Shown in pieces: positions 1-11,157 of a stretch of DNA of 64,000 bases. The notes beneath the pieces were generated by a model. That model did no database searches, was not told the DNA's origin, and worked only from the letters and a program-made list of their open reading frames with translations. Position numbers and translations under genes: made by a program. The first letter of the stretch is position 1. Every line of letters begins with the position of its first letter. This DNA comes from Plazaster borealis (Eukaryota; Echinodermata; Asteroidea; Forcipulatida; Labidiasteridae): NCBI GenBank assembly GCA_021014325.1, contig CM037462.1:14087135-14151134 (forward strand). The letters are read 5' to 3'.

Positions 1-259
1 ACTACACTTTTAATTGGCCCCTAGAAAAAGAAAACCACGCCCCCCCCCCCCTCCCCTGCCCCTTTAAACCCAGTTTCGGCGCTGCCGGTAACCTGCTTCT
101 GCTTAGTGATGAAATTGGATCCAGTGCGCTTGGCCGCAAGACGGCCGCGACACAGTCCTCCCCGCTCCTTTTGCTCATTAGTCTTTTGTGCACTACCAAC
201 AATCCAATACACGGGGGGACCGGGCTTAACAGAAGAGATATATATTTGTGATTCGCTAA

Positions 260-615
260 TTAAAATTAAATAATAAGAAACTTACTTGGTTATAAGTACA
301 GCAGCTTTCGATAGTACAAAGCATTGTTTGAGAGTCAGTTCACTTCGAAGTAATGTGGTTATGGAAAAATGTATCAGTTTTTATCCCAAAAATTTTGAAT
401 CTGAGGAACGTTTTACTGTCAGATACGTTTCTTAAATTGTGTATTTCAATTACGGATTATTCTTCCTGCGTGGACATCCGTTCCGGAATTTCGGCGATAT
501 CTCATAAACGCTACTATTTTTTGAAATGAAATTTTCACAGGTTAGTTTTATTGTATATTGGATTAAAACAATCGAACGGTTCCAAAAACCAAAGGTATAC
601 GGACGTTCCCTTTAA
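260..615 (+). repeat. Family B TTAA element, copy B1 (diverged left end)
   Basis: This copy shares the family B order: a right-pointing block with ACTTACTTGG, the segment CAGCAGCTTTCGATAGTA, a central region with AACGTTTTACTGTCAG, then TCTTCCTGCGTGGACAT and GAAATTTTCACAGGTTAGTT, ending at CCCTTTAA. The left terminus is AT-rich and poorly conserved. It has no coding capacity and abuts a SINE head on the right. Confidence 0.8.
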
Positions 616-762
616 TGTCCAATCCGAAGGACAAAGCAATTATGGTATAAAGCATCTTGCTCAAGAATACAAGTGTCATGACCGGGACTCGAACCCACAC
701 TCTTCTGATCACAAACACCAGAGCTTGAGTCCGGTGCTCTAAAACCCAAACGGTACACCCCT
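601..762 (-). repeat. tRNA-Leu-headed SINE, 5' part
   Basis: Read on the minus strand, about 676-760 gives an A-box-like TGGCCGAG-type start (here degraded), an anticodon arm carrying ACTCAAGC (CAA anticodon, as in tRNA-Leu) and a B box GGTTCGAGTCCCGG. The same block recurs at about 13.98-14.06 kb with the same flanking body (phrase AATGTCCAATCC), which marks it as a SINE head and not a tRNA gene. The body runs into family B copy B1. Confidence 0.7.
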
Positions 763-793
763 CATATCCAACGAACTTCAGCATGCATCTCCA

Positions 794-966
794 GGGCCCA
801 ATTTCATAGAGCTGCTTAAGCAGAAAAAGTAGCTAAGCATAACAAAATTATGCTTACCAGAACGGGGTTACATGTACAATTTGTGACTGGTATCCTGCTC
901 ATTTCTGCTAAGCAGAAAACTGTTAAGCAATATTTTCTGCTTAAGCAGGTTTATGAAATTGGGCCC
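794..966. repeat. Family H palindromic MITE, copy H1
   Basis: Terminal inverted repeats GGGCCCAATTTCATAGAGC (left) and its complement ending ATTGGGCCC (right) extend inward as GCTTAAGCAG. The element is about 170 bp and non-coding. It is the best-preserved copy of a family seen eight times in this window. Confidence 0.85.
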
Positions 967-1383
967 TGATGGTAACCAGCGTCAATCTCCCCCCCCCCCC
1001 CTCTCTGACTCGGCTCAAGTTGGCAAGCGTCGAGTGGGAAGATATTAAATTATTTTTTTATCCTAGACCTACCGATAAAGGTCAACATTAAGTTTAAACC
1101 CGAGAAATATTATGCCTCCTTGAAGTGGTTTCGCGTTTTATAACACGACCTCGAAAGAAAGAAGGACAAAAAAAGCAGAAACCTCCACGTGTTAATTGAA
1201 TAATGTTTTTCACGACATTGGACTCAACATACTTCAGTCTGAGTTGATGTGATTGTATTGAATAAATGCAGTTATTTCCCAACCAAAATATGCCTTCTAT
1301 GTACAAAAGGAAAGTGCGAAGCTCTAGAAATGCCTTGGGGTTATCACAAAGGCTTACAGAGCTTAATTTCTAAAACAGCGGCG

Positions 1384-1764
1384 AAACTAGCTAGGGCAAC
1401 ATTTCAGGGGTGGGGGCACAAAGGGGGGGGTTGGGGGTTGCACAATTTTGTATTCTATAGGGGAGCACTTCTGGCCAATTTAAAACTGTATTATTATTTT
1501 GTTTTAACTAAGCAAGCCCCTTTCCATCGCTCTTGTTATGTCGTTTACTATTGTTTTGAATAAGAAAATCCGACGATGAGGAAAAACAAAATACACTGTC
1601 CGTTTGCATTATAACGTGATGTTAGAGACCTTTTTCTTCTTCATAGGACTCTATGGAAAATGAGTGCATCACAAAACTTAATTTGATCTTGGAGCCCCTC
1701 TTTAATTTCCAAAGTCCAGATTTCAACCGGGGAATGGGGGAACATTATAGTTACGCCACTGCTC
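1384..1764 (+). repeat. Dispersed repeat related to 51.2-51.56 kb
   Basis: The phrases TGCACAATTTTGTATTCTAT, GCACTTCTGGCCAATT, CCCCTTTCCATCGCTC and a final TTACGCCACTG reappear in the same order at about 51.2-51.56 kb. The overlapping 104-residue open frame is a translation of this repeat and has no recognisable domain. Confidence 0.6.
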
Positions 1765-2172
1765 TTAAAGGGTCTGTATACGTTTGGTAAATTAAATGAA
1801 AATTAATGCCAATAAAAACTTACTTGGTAAGAAGTACAGCAGCTTTGAATAGTATAATGCACTTTTAGAAACTTTTCACTTCGAAGTACTGCGGTTATGG
1901 AAAAATATATATCAGTTTTTATCCCAAAAATTTGAATCCGAGAAGCGTTACTGCAGTAACGTTTGTCAGATAGTGTATTCCAATTGCAGATTATTCTTCC
2001 TGCGTGGACATAACCGCTCCAGATTTTCGGCAGTATCTCAAAAACGCTAGGGGGTCTACCACCTTTTGAAATGAAATGTTCACAGGTTGGTTGTATGGTA
2101 TATATCTATACAACTATACAGGATTGAAACAAACAGTGGGTTCCAATTACCAAACGTATACAAACCCTTTAA
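1765..2172 (+). repeat. Family B TTAA element, copy B2
   Basis: A full-length copy bounded by TTAAAGGGTCTGTATACG and GTATACAAACCCTTTAA. The centre carries a palindrome around GCGTTACTGCAGTAACG. It is non-coding. Confidence 0.9.
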
Positions 2173-2619
2173 AGCTGGGTAATTGTAGGCTACAGATCGT
2201 TTGATTTTTAGAAGAAACTCATTTTGTTAGTGAATGTTTCTACTTATGAGCTTTATGGAATAATGGTTCGTGACCATTGAGAATATGTGGTAGTACACAG
2301 AGATCTATCGGCAGATGGGAAATTAGACTCTGACCCTTACTACGGGGAAACAAATATATCTTGATCATTGAAAACGGTAACAATATAAAACAGCAATTTA
2401 AAGAGTATAAGACGCTGTCGTCCAAAGTGCTCTGCGATGTGAATGATCGATAGATTCAATTAAAATTGTTGCCCCGGATTCTGGAAGCATCTGAATCTTT
2501 TCCTGTACTTATCCCAGACTCAAGTTTTGCTCTCTCTCTTTCTCTCTCTTTCGATGCGTATATACAGAAGAGTTTTGCATTTTCTTCATTACATCATGGT
2601 TATTGTAGATTTTGGCGTC

Positions 2620-2995
2620 TTAAAGGCATCGTACACGTTTGGTAATTGTCAAAGACCAGTGTTCTCATTTGGTGTATCCCAACATATGCATAAAATAACA
2701 AGCCTGTGAAAATTTGGGCTCAATTGGTCATCGAAGTTGCAAGAAAATGATGAAAGAAAAAACACCCTTGTTGTACAAATTTGTGTGCTTTCAGATAGGA
2801 ATAAAAGGCTTCTAGCTAGAAGTCTTTTATTATTTTAGTGAGAAATTACCTCTTTCTTAAAAACTACGTTACTTCAGAGGGAGTCGTTTCTCACAATGTT
2901 TTATACTATCAACAGCTCTCTGTTGCTCGTTACCAAGTCAGTTTTTATGCTAATATATATTTTGAGTAAATACCAAACGTGTACGATACCTTTAA
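2620..2995 (+). repeat. Family A TTAA element, copy A1
   Basis: A full-length copy bounded by TTAAAGGCATCGTACACG and GTGTACGATACCTTTAA. The internal landmarks are GTGTATCCCAACATATGCAT, TTGGTCATCGAAGTTGCAAG, a central GCTTCTAGCTAGAAG palindrome and TTTTATACTATCAACAGC. Short open frames inside it repeat at every other family A copy and are not genes. Confidence 0.92.
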
Positions 2996-3009
2996 ATGTA
3001 GGAAATGTG

Positions 3010-3180
3010 TTCTCCAGTGGAGTACCAAGTACTGCCGAGTACTACAGTGACCGAGTAGTACTTGAGGGGGAGTATTTGGACCATCGAGTTTTTGAGTACA
3101 ATTGTCCGGGTACCGAGTATTCTGATATCCTAGTGCCGAGTCCAACAGCTGTGTTCAGAGTACGAGTACGAGTTTCATTC
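3010..3180 (+). repeat. GAGTA-rich imperfect array
   Basis: Dense variants of GAGTAC and CCGAGTA, including AGTATTCTGATATCC and GAGTCCAACAGCTG, recur almost word for word at 15.36-15.53 kb. It is a low-complexity, partly palindromic array with no gene call. Confidence 0.7.
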
Positions 3181-3551
3181 GTGTTCCATTAATGATACTG
3201 AGTTTCATTTCCTAATTTCCCGTAATTTGGTGGGGTTTTGGGTTTCCTTTTTTGTGATGTATTTATTTTTCTTTTGCGTGATACATGTCACTAGAATGTG
3301 TAAGCATCGTGTCGTTCAATTATCAATCAGTTATCTTCCAGTGCTACTTATTGGCAAAATTGTCCCTTTATGGAAAGTGCATTTAATAGTTTTCCGTATT
3401 TTCCGTGTATGTGATGTTGATTTTTAACGAGCTGTCTAATCCATAGACCCAGCTCGTCATACATGAATCTAAGCTACTCGTCATACGAAAGAAGATGAAG
3501 AAGACGATTGTTGTTGAAGATATCGACATAAATGTAGTTGTATAACTTCAC
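3181..3551. other. Unassigned AT-rich intergenic sequence
   Basis: Nothing recognisable is seen apart from a short CATACATGAATCTAAGC/GAAGATGAAGAAG stretch. There are no splice-bounded open frames. Confidence 0.5.
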
Positions 3552-3916
3552 TTAAAGGAACGTTACAGAACTGGTAATTGAAATTCTCTTTAATATCACA
3601 GATTTACATAAAATTTACACGGTCTAATGATGATGATAGTAGAAAACATCCCAAGAAATATTTCTGTCTGAAAGGCCATATTTGATGAGAAATAAATAAA
3701 ACTAATTTCCGATTGGAGTTTATCGCTCATGAGCGTTTTATTTATGCATTGTATAACACATGCAAATGTGTAATCGGTTTTTCACTATTTTCTCGTGACC
3801 CAGATGGCCGATCGATCTCAAACTTCTACAGGTTTGTCAGTTTATGTATATGGTGGATTATATAAAGTGCTTACACTGTTTTGTTAGCAAAAACCAATTC
3901 TGTAATGTTCCTTTAA
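3552..3916 (-). repeat. Family C TTAA element, copy C1
   Basis: Bounded by TTAAAGGAACGTTACAGAA and a right end TGTAATGTTCCTTTAA. It contains GATGGCCGATCGATCTCAAA and AATAAAACGCTCATGAGCG (as the complement). The same element lies in the opposite orientation at 56829-57201 and in part at 45035-45243. Confidence 0.88.
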
Positions 3917-4634
3917 GAAAACAAAATAAGACTCTAAATTTAACAAGCCGTATGAAAGAAATGCATTTTGTGTTTTCTCAGCATTACGTTTGAGGGTCCC
4001 CATGTTTCATTACAGAAAGATATAATAAGAATAATTGCGGCTAACCGGTTCATCAAATTAATTTGTGTTCATGGCTAAAATCGTCTTTACAGATTACCCG
4101 ACATTACAGGCAAACAAAAACAGATAAACGAGTAGATAAATAAATAACTAAATACATGAAGTTCACCGTTAGCAGTTATATTCGTATCTACAGTGGATTT
4201 TTACTAAGGCTGAATATTTCACCTTCGGTAAACCTTTTACTTCAACGATTTACGCATGATCATAAAAGGATAAACGCTTGCACAAACTAATTGAATTAAG
4301 CATTCACCATTCACAGAGGCACATCAATAAAAACAAGACGAGGTTGTCTCTACTTGTGAACAACATTGTCAAAGGCGATGTACAGTCTAGTATATTAGTA
4401 TTCACAGTGTACGAGCCTTGATAAAATATAAATCGTAACATTGTATGCAAGTCACAAAGCCTATGGTTAATACATTGTTATTTGAAGCAGTGACCTATTT
4501 GGGGAATTTCGTGTCATTTCAACAACAAAAATTGCCTTGACCTATCATATATTTTTCAAATTGTAGGAAATAATTGAAACCCATGAGAAACGCCCATAAA
4601 TGGAAAAAATCTCCCTATACACGCTAACAAACGT
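3917..4634. other. Unassigned AT-rich sequence
   Basis: No open frame, splice-bounded exon or clear repeat boundary was recognised. It is probably old repeat-derived intergenic or ARRDC intronic DNA. Confidence 0.4.
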
Positions 4635-4960
4635 TAAAGGTATTGTGCTGGATTAGTAGAGCTGAAAGTCGCAGACAGTGTTCATATTTGGTGTGATCAA
4701 CCATAAATACATGAAATAATTTTCAGAATGTAAACACTTTGTCCTTTATTTTGGTCGTGACAACCGAAATCAGCTGTTGCGTTTTTATTTTATTTTTAGT
4801 TTTAGGTTTTCAGATACAGTTTTCTAGAATATGACTTCATGGAAATATTTCACAGAAAAAAAATGGTTCTCGTATGAACTTCATAATTAGTAAACTTTCA
4901 GACTAAAATTACACAATGATGTTTTATATCCTTACCTGAAAAATACTCTTGAGCTATAAT
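4635..4960 (+). repeat. Family G TTAA element, copy G1
   Basis: It starts TTAAAGGTATTGTGCTGGAT and carries TTGGTGTGATCAACCAT and ACCGAAATCAGCTGTTGCG. The same landmarks occur in inverse order and orientation at about 61.64-62.00 kb. The right boundary is uncertain. Confidence 0.65.
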
Positions 4961-5777
4961 TGGCGATACTTCGAGGGTTAAAAAGCCCCTGGTCATAAAA
5001 GTATAGCACAGAGCTGGTTCTTGTGTCTAAAAAGCCCCTTTTCCAAAAGTAAAGCACCGACAGAAGTCACTTGCTCTTTCGTCATTTTGAAGCCTTTTAA
5101 AGCCCAAGGCCAAATTGGTTTTTGTCTTTTGAAATAACATATAATTTTTTGGGGTACAGATTATAAAGTTAAATATGAGTAAAACATAAAAAATATATGC
5201 ATCTTTTATTTTCCCTCTATGTCAGTGGTACATTATGATATTTAAAAAAAAGCTTCATCGTAAATTTTAGTGATGGACAATGAAACATTGTCTGAGCAAT
5301 GAGCAGTTACATTATGGCATATCCTTTCCATTTTTTGTTAAATCAACTAGTATCTTCTATTCCAGTTAAGGGTTTGGTGACACTGTGTGCTTTGGTAATG
5401 TTTGGCAATTTTCTACAGCTGCTCTTTAGTGTTTATCATGTTTTTTGTAATTTATTTACGTAAATGAGTTACATCAGCGGTTTTTTTTTAGTGCATTCAT
5501 TCCTGTCCTAATTAATGGTCTTTCGAGAAATCATTACTTTTTTGTTTGTATTTTTGTTGTTCCATTTTCATGATTGGGGAAACCAAAACTAGAAATGTTT
5601 TTTTTTTTGGGGGGGGGGGCTATGTTTCTCTCAGATGACAGTTAAAAATGAGCTTTCAATAATTATTTATTTTCGGTTTGAGGTAACACCATGGTGATGG
5701 TTATCTACATCGTTGTGTGGATTGTTGTTAAGAACTCATACTACTGTTTTCTGCCGCAGAGTTGATTGTAGAAATCA
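4961..5777. other. Unassigned AT-rich sequence
   Basis: This stretch contains two near copies of an AAAAAGCCCCT phrase about 55 bases apart and homopolymer runs. No exon or defined element was seen. Confidence 0.4.
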
Positions 5778-5950
5778 GGGCCCTATTTCATCTGCTTAAG
5801 CACAAAAAGGAACTAAGCAAAGATTATGGATACCAGCCAAAATACCATTGCTCATCTACAATCTGTGACAGGTATCCTGCTAATTTTTTGCTTAGCGGAA
5901 ACATTTTAAGCAATATTATCTGCTTAAGCAGCTCTTATGAAATTGGACCC
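5778..5950. repeat. Family H palindromic MITE, copy H2
   Basis: It has CAGGGCCCTATTTCATCTGC at the left and TATGAAATTGGACCC at the right, with TGCTTAAGC arms. It abuts copy H3 directly, giving a head-to-tail pair. Confidence 0.85.
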
Positions 5951-5951
5951 G

Positions 5952-6147
5952 GGGCCCAACTTCATGGCGCTGCTTAAGCACAAAAAGAAGCTAAGCAAAA
6001 CAAAACTACGCTTACCAGAATATGGTTACCAGTCAAAATAATATTCTACATGTACAATCTGTGACTGGTATTCTGTCATTTTTTGCTTAGCAGAACAATT
6101 TTTAAGCAGCGTTTTCTGCTTAAGCAGCTCTATGAAATTGGTCCCCG
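5952..6147. repeat. Family H palindromic MITE, copy H3
   Basis: The terminal repeats are GGGCCCAACTTCATGG and TATGAAATTGGTCCCC, with internal TGCTTAAGCA arms. It follows H2 with almost no spacer. Confidence 0.85.
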
Positions 6148-6422
6148 GAGGCCACTTAGTTCAAATAAGAACTTATCCTGCTGTTTATATACATCCTTGG
6201 TGTACAAAGAACCAATAGGTCGTGAGATTGTGTGTTACAAATAGTACAGCAGTCATTTAATTAGGTCACGACCACAGTGTGTGAATATACCTTCAATTGT
6301 CCCGGATGCCCTTGACAAACAAAATTCAATTCAAATCAAACCGAACAAACACAACGTGACAGTACAGATGAAAACCTCCTGTGAAAATATAATTAATTTG
6401 TATACAAACAAAACCAACTTAC

Positions 6423-6549
6423 CTTTCATAGCTAGATCCTTAGTCAGGGATACAACCACACGTCCCTTCATTGACTCCCCAACGTGGTAAACCTCCAGTT
6501 CGTCATCCAAAAAAACGTCAAACGCCTTGACGGCGCCCATGTTAAACAT
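6423..6549 (-). CDS. Arrestin-domain-containing protein, first coding exon (partial)
   Basis: On the minus strand an ATG at 6549 (with a second in-frame ATG at 6540) opens a frame reading MFNMGAVKAFDVFLDDELEV, then YHVGESMKGRVVVSLTKDLA, and reaches a consensus donor GTAAGT at 6422-6417. This matches the beginning of the arrestin N domain in ARRDC/TXNIP-type alpha-arrestins: a first beta strand (F-D-V-F-L), then the characteristic Y-x-x-G-E-S-x-x-G-R-V-V pattern. Members of that family are cytoplasmic adaptors that link membrane cargo to Nedd4-type ubiquitin ligases; that role is family knowledge and cannot be seen in 42 residues. The exon ends in phase 1 (AAA G). The next exons must lie at lower coordinates. 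None was recognised before base 1, so the first intron is at least 6.4 kb or later exons are too short to see. Start choice between the two ATGs is open; MGAVKAF fits relatives better. Confidence 0.75.
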
Positions 6550-8101
6550 GGCAGAACTACTCGTTATCTCCCTCCAACGGGATCAACAACAACAACAAAA
6601 CTTCAAACACACTGTACTATATTCCTCTTCGTTTATCGACCATAGTGCGTTCAATATTCATCCAAGAAACAGCAACGATACCAAGAAGCGTTTTTTTTTA
6701 AGGCGTCTCCTGTTTTGTTTCTCTTTTCTTTCACTGCTAAACACTTTTTACGTGAAAGATTCGTCACTGGTTTGTTATTGATTTATTACGTAAATACACC
6801 AGCGCATGGGAGTATAACTGCATAGACAAATTGTACGGCATTGATTTAAAAGTATTGATTACTTAATCTCGGTAAATCCAAGTTCACCGTTGACTACATG
6901 GGATAAAAATTCAGCCTTGCGTTTAGATCGAAGCGATTTTCGTATAATTTTTTTAACTCGATGCTGGGGGAGATTCATCGTAGCGTTTCGCTGGGGGGTC
7001 TCGACGACGACGAAACATCATCATGAGTCCAGCTCTGAAGTTCTCTCACGAAAATAAACACCGTTGGGGTTAACGAGAGCCCGGATTCCATGTTAACAGT
7101 CTATGAAGGATTCAAGGGGATTTGGACGGAAAACCTGCAGCTTGTGTCGTCACTCTCCACCGGGCAAAGCCTTGGTCTAACGCGAGAGCCTGCCCGGCTC
7201 GCTCCAGACAGTTATTAGACATGCTGGTTGGTGTTGCGATTTATACTCAACGGTCCTCCGTTCGGCTCCCCCGTTGCCAGCTCCGATTATCACGAGGATC
7301 AAATTAACCGTATTTGTGTGTGAACACTGAAGAGGATGATGATGATCCCATGCTGTCATGCACGGGTAGGTGACACTCCCCTCTCCCCCCTCTTACTAGT
7401 AATCACAAAATGTGGTCGAAGCTAACCACCACCATGAACGTCTTTAATAACAAGATCAATATTGGCGTTTCATATCCAATGCAAGGCTCATGCTCTGGTC
7501 AAACAGATCCCCGTGTGTTTTAAATGCAAATTCTGGCTCGTCTTCCTTCAGTATTAAAAGAGTACACCGCGGTATCAACTCAAACTGGCTTGAGCATCCA
7601 AACTAGAAGGTCTCCAACAGAGAAATGTACAAAATGGGTGGTTTCCGTATCCTCCAAAAGATCCAGTGGTCACCCCTTAAATGTCTTGTCAACAAGAGTG
7701 CTGTCAGTTGTTACATCTCGTTAAAGGTACAAGTGGTCGTTGAGAAAACACAGCACGCACACACACACCTTGGCCGTGCGTGATCTTGTAGTATGGGATG
7801 AGTTTCATTTGGTCGCTCCGTGTGTTGTGTTCGCCCGTAGTCCATCTGGAAATGGATGATGGAACATCGAGAAAAAATGGTATCACCACTCGGTTGCGTG
7901 TGTAGGCCACAAATGGCTATTACGATGACAGCTACTGCATTTTCCAACGTGCAGTTCGTGTTAAATCTCAGGGTGGTTGATCATCAGATTCACGTACATG
8001 AAAAAATAATGATGGGTTTCAAGCGATGCTCCATTTGTGGTTCTAGGAAGGTTCGATGAATTTATGATGTTAACAAAATTGTAAAAAATATAATTGCTGT
8101 C
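6550..8101. other. Presumed 5' flank/UTR of the ARRDC-type gene
   Basis: This is upstream, in minus-strand sense, of the ARRDC start. The part around 6960-7370 is richer in G+C and CpG than its surroundings and could include the promoter, but no TATA box, initiator or conserved exon can be assigned. Short open frames here on both strands look accidental. Confidence 0.4.
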
Positions 8102-8469
8102 TTAAAGGCACTGGACACTATTGGTAATTACTCAACATAATTGTTAGCATAAAAACTTACCTGGTAACGATCAATGGAGAGCTGTTGATAGTATAAAACA
8201 TTGTGAGAAACGGCTCCCTCTGAAGTAACGTCGTTTTTGAGAAAAACGTCATTTCTAAGTAAAATATCACGCGTGAGGTCTCGAAATCACATCTAAAAGC
8301 ACACAACTTCTCGTGTGACAAGGGTGTTTTTTCTTCCATTATTATCTCGCAACTGCGATGACCAATTGAGTTCAAATTTTCACAGGTTTGTTATTTTGTG
8401 CGTATGTTGAGATACACCATGTGAGAAGACTGGTCTTTGACAATTACCAAAGGTGTCCAGTGTCTTTAA
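8102..8469 (-). repeat. Family A TTAA element, copy A2 (variant)
   Basis: It is bounded by TTAAAGGCACTGGACACTAT and AAGGTGTCCAGTGTCTTTAA. It carries the same internal landmarks as other A copies but with a different centre (TCACGCGTGAGGTCTCGAAA), so it is a distinct subfamily. Confidence 0.88.
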
Positions 8470-8741
8470 ACGTGTTCAAACACACTTGCTTATAAAGGTC
8501 AAACGTCAAAGATTTTTTTATGAATATTCATAAATGTAATTGTTATGTAACACGCAGCACTATACAGTATGTTTTCCACAGAGATGAGGCATCCCTCATA
8601 TTTTATTTAATATCAATGCAATTTAAATATTAAGTGTTATTTTAATCCGCATGCACTGATGCAATAATGTTTCACATAGAAGCCGCAGGTTTGCTTTTAT
8701 GAAATTACTTATTGATAATTTATGTGAAGACCCCCTTTTAG

Positions 8742-8865
8742 AAATAAACGGGAACAAGTCGATAAGATTAAACGAGTGAAAAATTTCGACAAAGACTAAA
8801 CGAGGGAAAAATGTCGACAAAACTAAACGCGGGAAAAAAATGCCGACAAGACTAATAACGTAAAA
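8742..8865 (+). repeat. Short tandem repeat, about 30-bp unit
   Basis: Four imperfect units follow the pattern AAACGAGGGAAAAATGTCGA plus CAAGACT. The unit is AT-rich with a conserved GTCGACAA core. No coding sense is seen. Confidence 0.7.
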
Positions 8866-8942
8866 AAACACGCACCGACGGTCACCATTTCCCGTGCGTG
8901 ATGCACAGAATGGATATTTTTTGTCGTTTTCATTTGACTCTC

Positions 8943-9318
8943 TTAAAGGCACTGAACACGTTTGGTATTTGTCAAAGACCAGTGTTCTCACTTGGTGTAT
9001 CCCAACATGTGCATAAAATAACAAGCCTGTGAAAATTACGGCTCAATTGGTCATCGAAGTTGCAAGAAGATGATGAAAGAAAAAACACCCTTGTTGTACA
9101 AATTTGTGTGCTTTCAGATAGGAATAAAAGGCTTCTTGCAAGAAGTCTCTTATTATTTTAGTGAGAATTTACCTCTTTCTCAAAAACTACGTTACTTCAG
9201 AGGGAGTCGTTTCTCACAATGTTTTATACTATCAACAGCTCCCTGTTGCTCATTACCAAGGCGGGTTTTATGCTAATATATATTTTGAGTAATTACCAAA
9301 CGTGTACAGTGCCTTTAA
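8943..9318 (+). repeat. Family A TTAA element, copy A3
   Basis: A full copy bounded by TTAAAGGCACTGAACACG and GTGTACAGTGCCTTTAA, with the central GGCTTCTTGCAAGAAG palindrome. Confidence 0.92.
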
Positions 9319-9609
9319 TGAGTGCTACCGCTTTAGTCTCTACCTGGGCCTCCACACACGCTCTATGACAGCGAATAATATACACATTGTTGTTTTCCTT
9401 AACCTTCCATCTATGAATCGAGTCCGTATGAGAAAGATGAGGCTTTAGGGGGGGGGGTGTCAGAGGATGCATTTTGCCTTGTACGATCATGTCCTAGCCA
9501 GACTCAATTAACCTAACTGAGCTTGGGCTGCGGTCGTATGACCGCGAGCGTTAATTGATGCACCCGACCAGTCATTAGGGTTTGTAGGCGGGGTGCGCGT
9601 CGGCGTCAC
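9319..9609. other. Unassigned sequence
   Basis: No gene, splice-bounded exon or repeat family was recognised here. The stretch 9480-9600 is G+C-richer than its neighbours. Confidence 0.35.
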
Positions 9610-9962
9610 TTAAAGGTATTGTACACTTTTGGTAACAGCTCAAAATCAGTGTCCACATTTTGTGTGATTCAGCATATGCACGAACGAACAAACCTGTGAC
9701 AGTTTGAGCTCAATTGGTCAGCGAGGTCACGAGAAAATAGTGAAAAGAGACCTTATGTGTTTTCTATTTTTTCAAACATCGAGTTTTTATCGCGCGTGAT
9801 AAAAACTATTGTTTTACTCATTTCTCAGAAACGATAGCATTTTAGGCAGAAATATTTTAAGACACCCTTTCAACCATTACTTACTTTAAATTATGTAATT
9901 TATGAGTGAATCTGTGAACATTTGTGTTGTTCGATCTAACCAATAGTGTACAGGGCCTTTAA
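9610..9962 (+). repeat. Family F TTAA element, copy F1
   Basis: It is bounded by TTAAAGGTATTGTACACT and AGTGTACAGGGCCTTTAA. Internal GAGCTCAATTGGTCAGCGAG and CACGAGAAAATAGTGAAAAG relate it to families A and C. Its right TTAA (9959-9962) is also the left TTAA of the next element, B3. Confidence 0.8.
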
Positions 9963-10336
9963 AGGCAAAGTATCCCTTTGGGTTTTTTTAACCGTTCGAT
10001 TGTTTATATACTACATAAATGTAGATATATACAATAAAACTAACCCTGTGAAAATTACATTTCAAAAGGTGGTAGCATTTTTGAGATATCGCCGGAAATC
10101 TGGAGCGGCGAATGCGAAGAATAATCCCTAATTGGAATACACAATCTGAGAAATGTTTCTGCATGAACTGTTCCTCGGATTGTTTTTTTTTAAATCGCTT
10201 TCTCTAAAACTACGTTCCTTTTAGAATGGAATCGTTTCTCAAAATGTTATACATTATCAACAGCTGCAGTGCTTTACAACAAGTAAGATTTTATGGTCAT
10301 AAATTGTTTGAGTCATTACCTAAGGTATAGGCCTAC
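9959..10336 (-). repeat. Family B TTAA element, copy B3
   Basis: Minus orientation. The landmarks are CTAACCCTGTGAAAATTACA, CAAAAGGTGGTAGCATTTTT and a diverged ATCTGAGAAATG/TCCTCGGATTG centre. It shares its first TTAA with F1. Confidence 0.8.
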
Positions 10337-10516
10337 ACTCTCTGTAAATCTTCCCCTACTAATCTACAATTATACATGGGCGCACTGCATAGGCGTAAAC
10401 TTCCACTCGCGGATTCGTTAAAGACAAGACTAAAGTGCGTTAAACAGAAAGAAAACCGGTTAACAATGCTTTTAAAAAGTAGCAGTAAATGTTAATTGCT
10501 TTATTTATGAGACGTG

Positions 10517-10755
10517 TTAAAGGGACACATTGCCTTCAAATCTCTCAAAATGTTGCTGTTTTAAATTGCTCATTATCCTTTTCAAGTGTTGTTCATGCAT
10601 AAAAACACCAACAATGTGTTGTAATTAGTGGGTACGGTAGTGCTTAACAAACAAAGCAACCAGCGGAACATACGTCATTCCAACTATATTTTATTCTAAA
10701 ACAAACGCCTTTTATAGCCCAAATCACCCAATCCAAAAGCAACGTCCCCCTTTAA
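10517..10755 (+). repeat. Family D-like TTAA element, copy D2
   Basis: It is bounded by TTAAAGGGACACATTGCCTT and AAAGCAACGTCCCCCTTTAA, about 239 bp. Its last TTAA (10752-10755) doubles as the first TTAA of element E1. Confidence 0.75.
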
Positions 10756-11157
10756 AGGGTTTGTGTACCCTTTTGTAGATCTTTTTTTTTTGGCCATGAC
10801 CTGAATCCATACTCACTGTGAATGAAGATGTATGTAATATAATTTACCTGTAGAAGTTTCAGCTTCATTAGACGTCAAGTTTTTGAGAAAAAAAAGTGAA
10901 AATCACAGAGCGATGTTTTCAGGTGAGTCGCGTAAATACCAGTACTGGTAAATACGTTGTACATGCTAAAATAATTTTCGTCTCCTGAGACGATTTTTTC
11001 CCCGTGACGTTGTTTTACTCATCAAAAACTACAGCACATCAGCAAGTAATACTTTAAGGGAAGCTTTTTACCATCTTTATCTTCAAACCGTGTAAGTTTA
11101 ATGTAAATCTGTGGACATTGTGTTTTGTGTCGTACAAAAAGTACCCAAACCCTTTAA
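10752..11157 (+). repeat. Family E TTAA element, copy E1
   Basis: It is bounded by TTAAAGGGTTTGTGTACCC and GTACCCAAACCCTTTAA. The inside resembles families F and G (Tyr-free, non-coding; CGTGACGTTGTTTTACTCAT and GTGTAAGTTTAATGTAAATC). Confidence 0.78.

Noticed and set aside
8742..8865. Short CRISPR-like array
   Set aside because: The units are contiguous imperfect tandem copies with no unique spacers, and the genome is eukaryotic.
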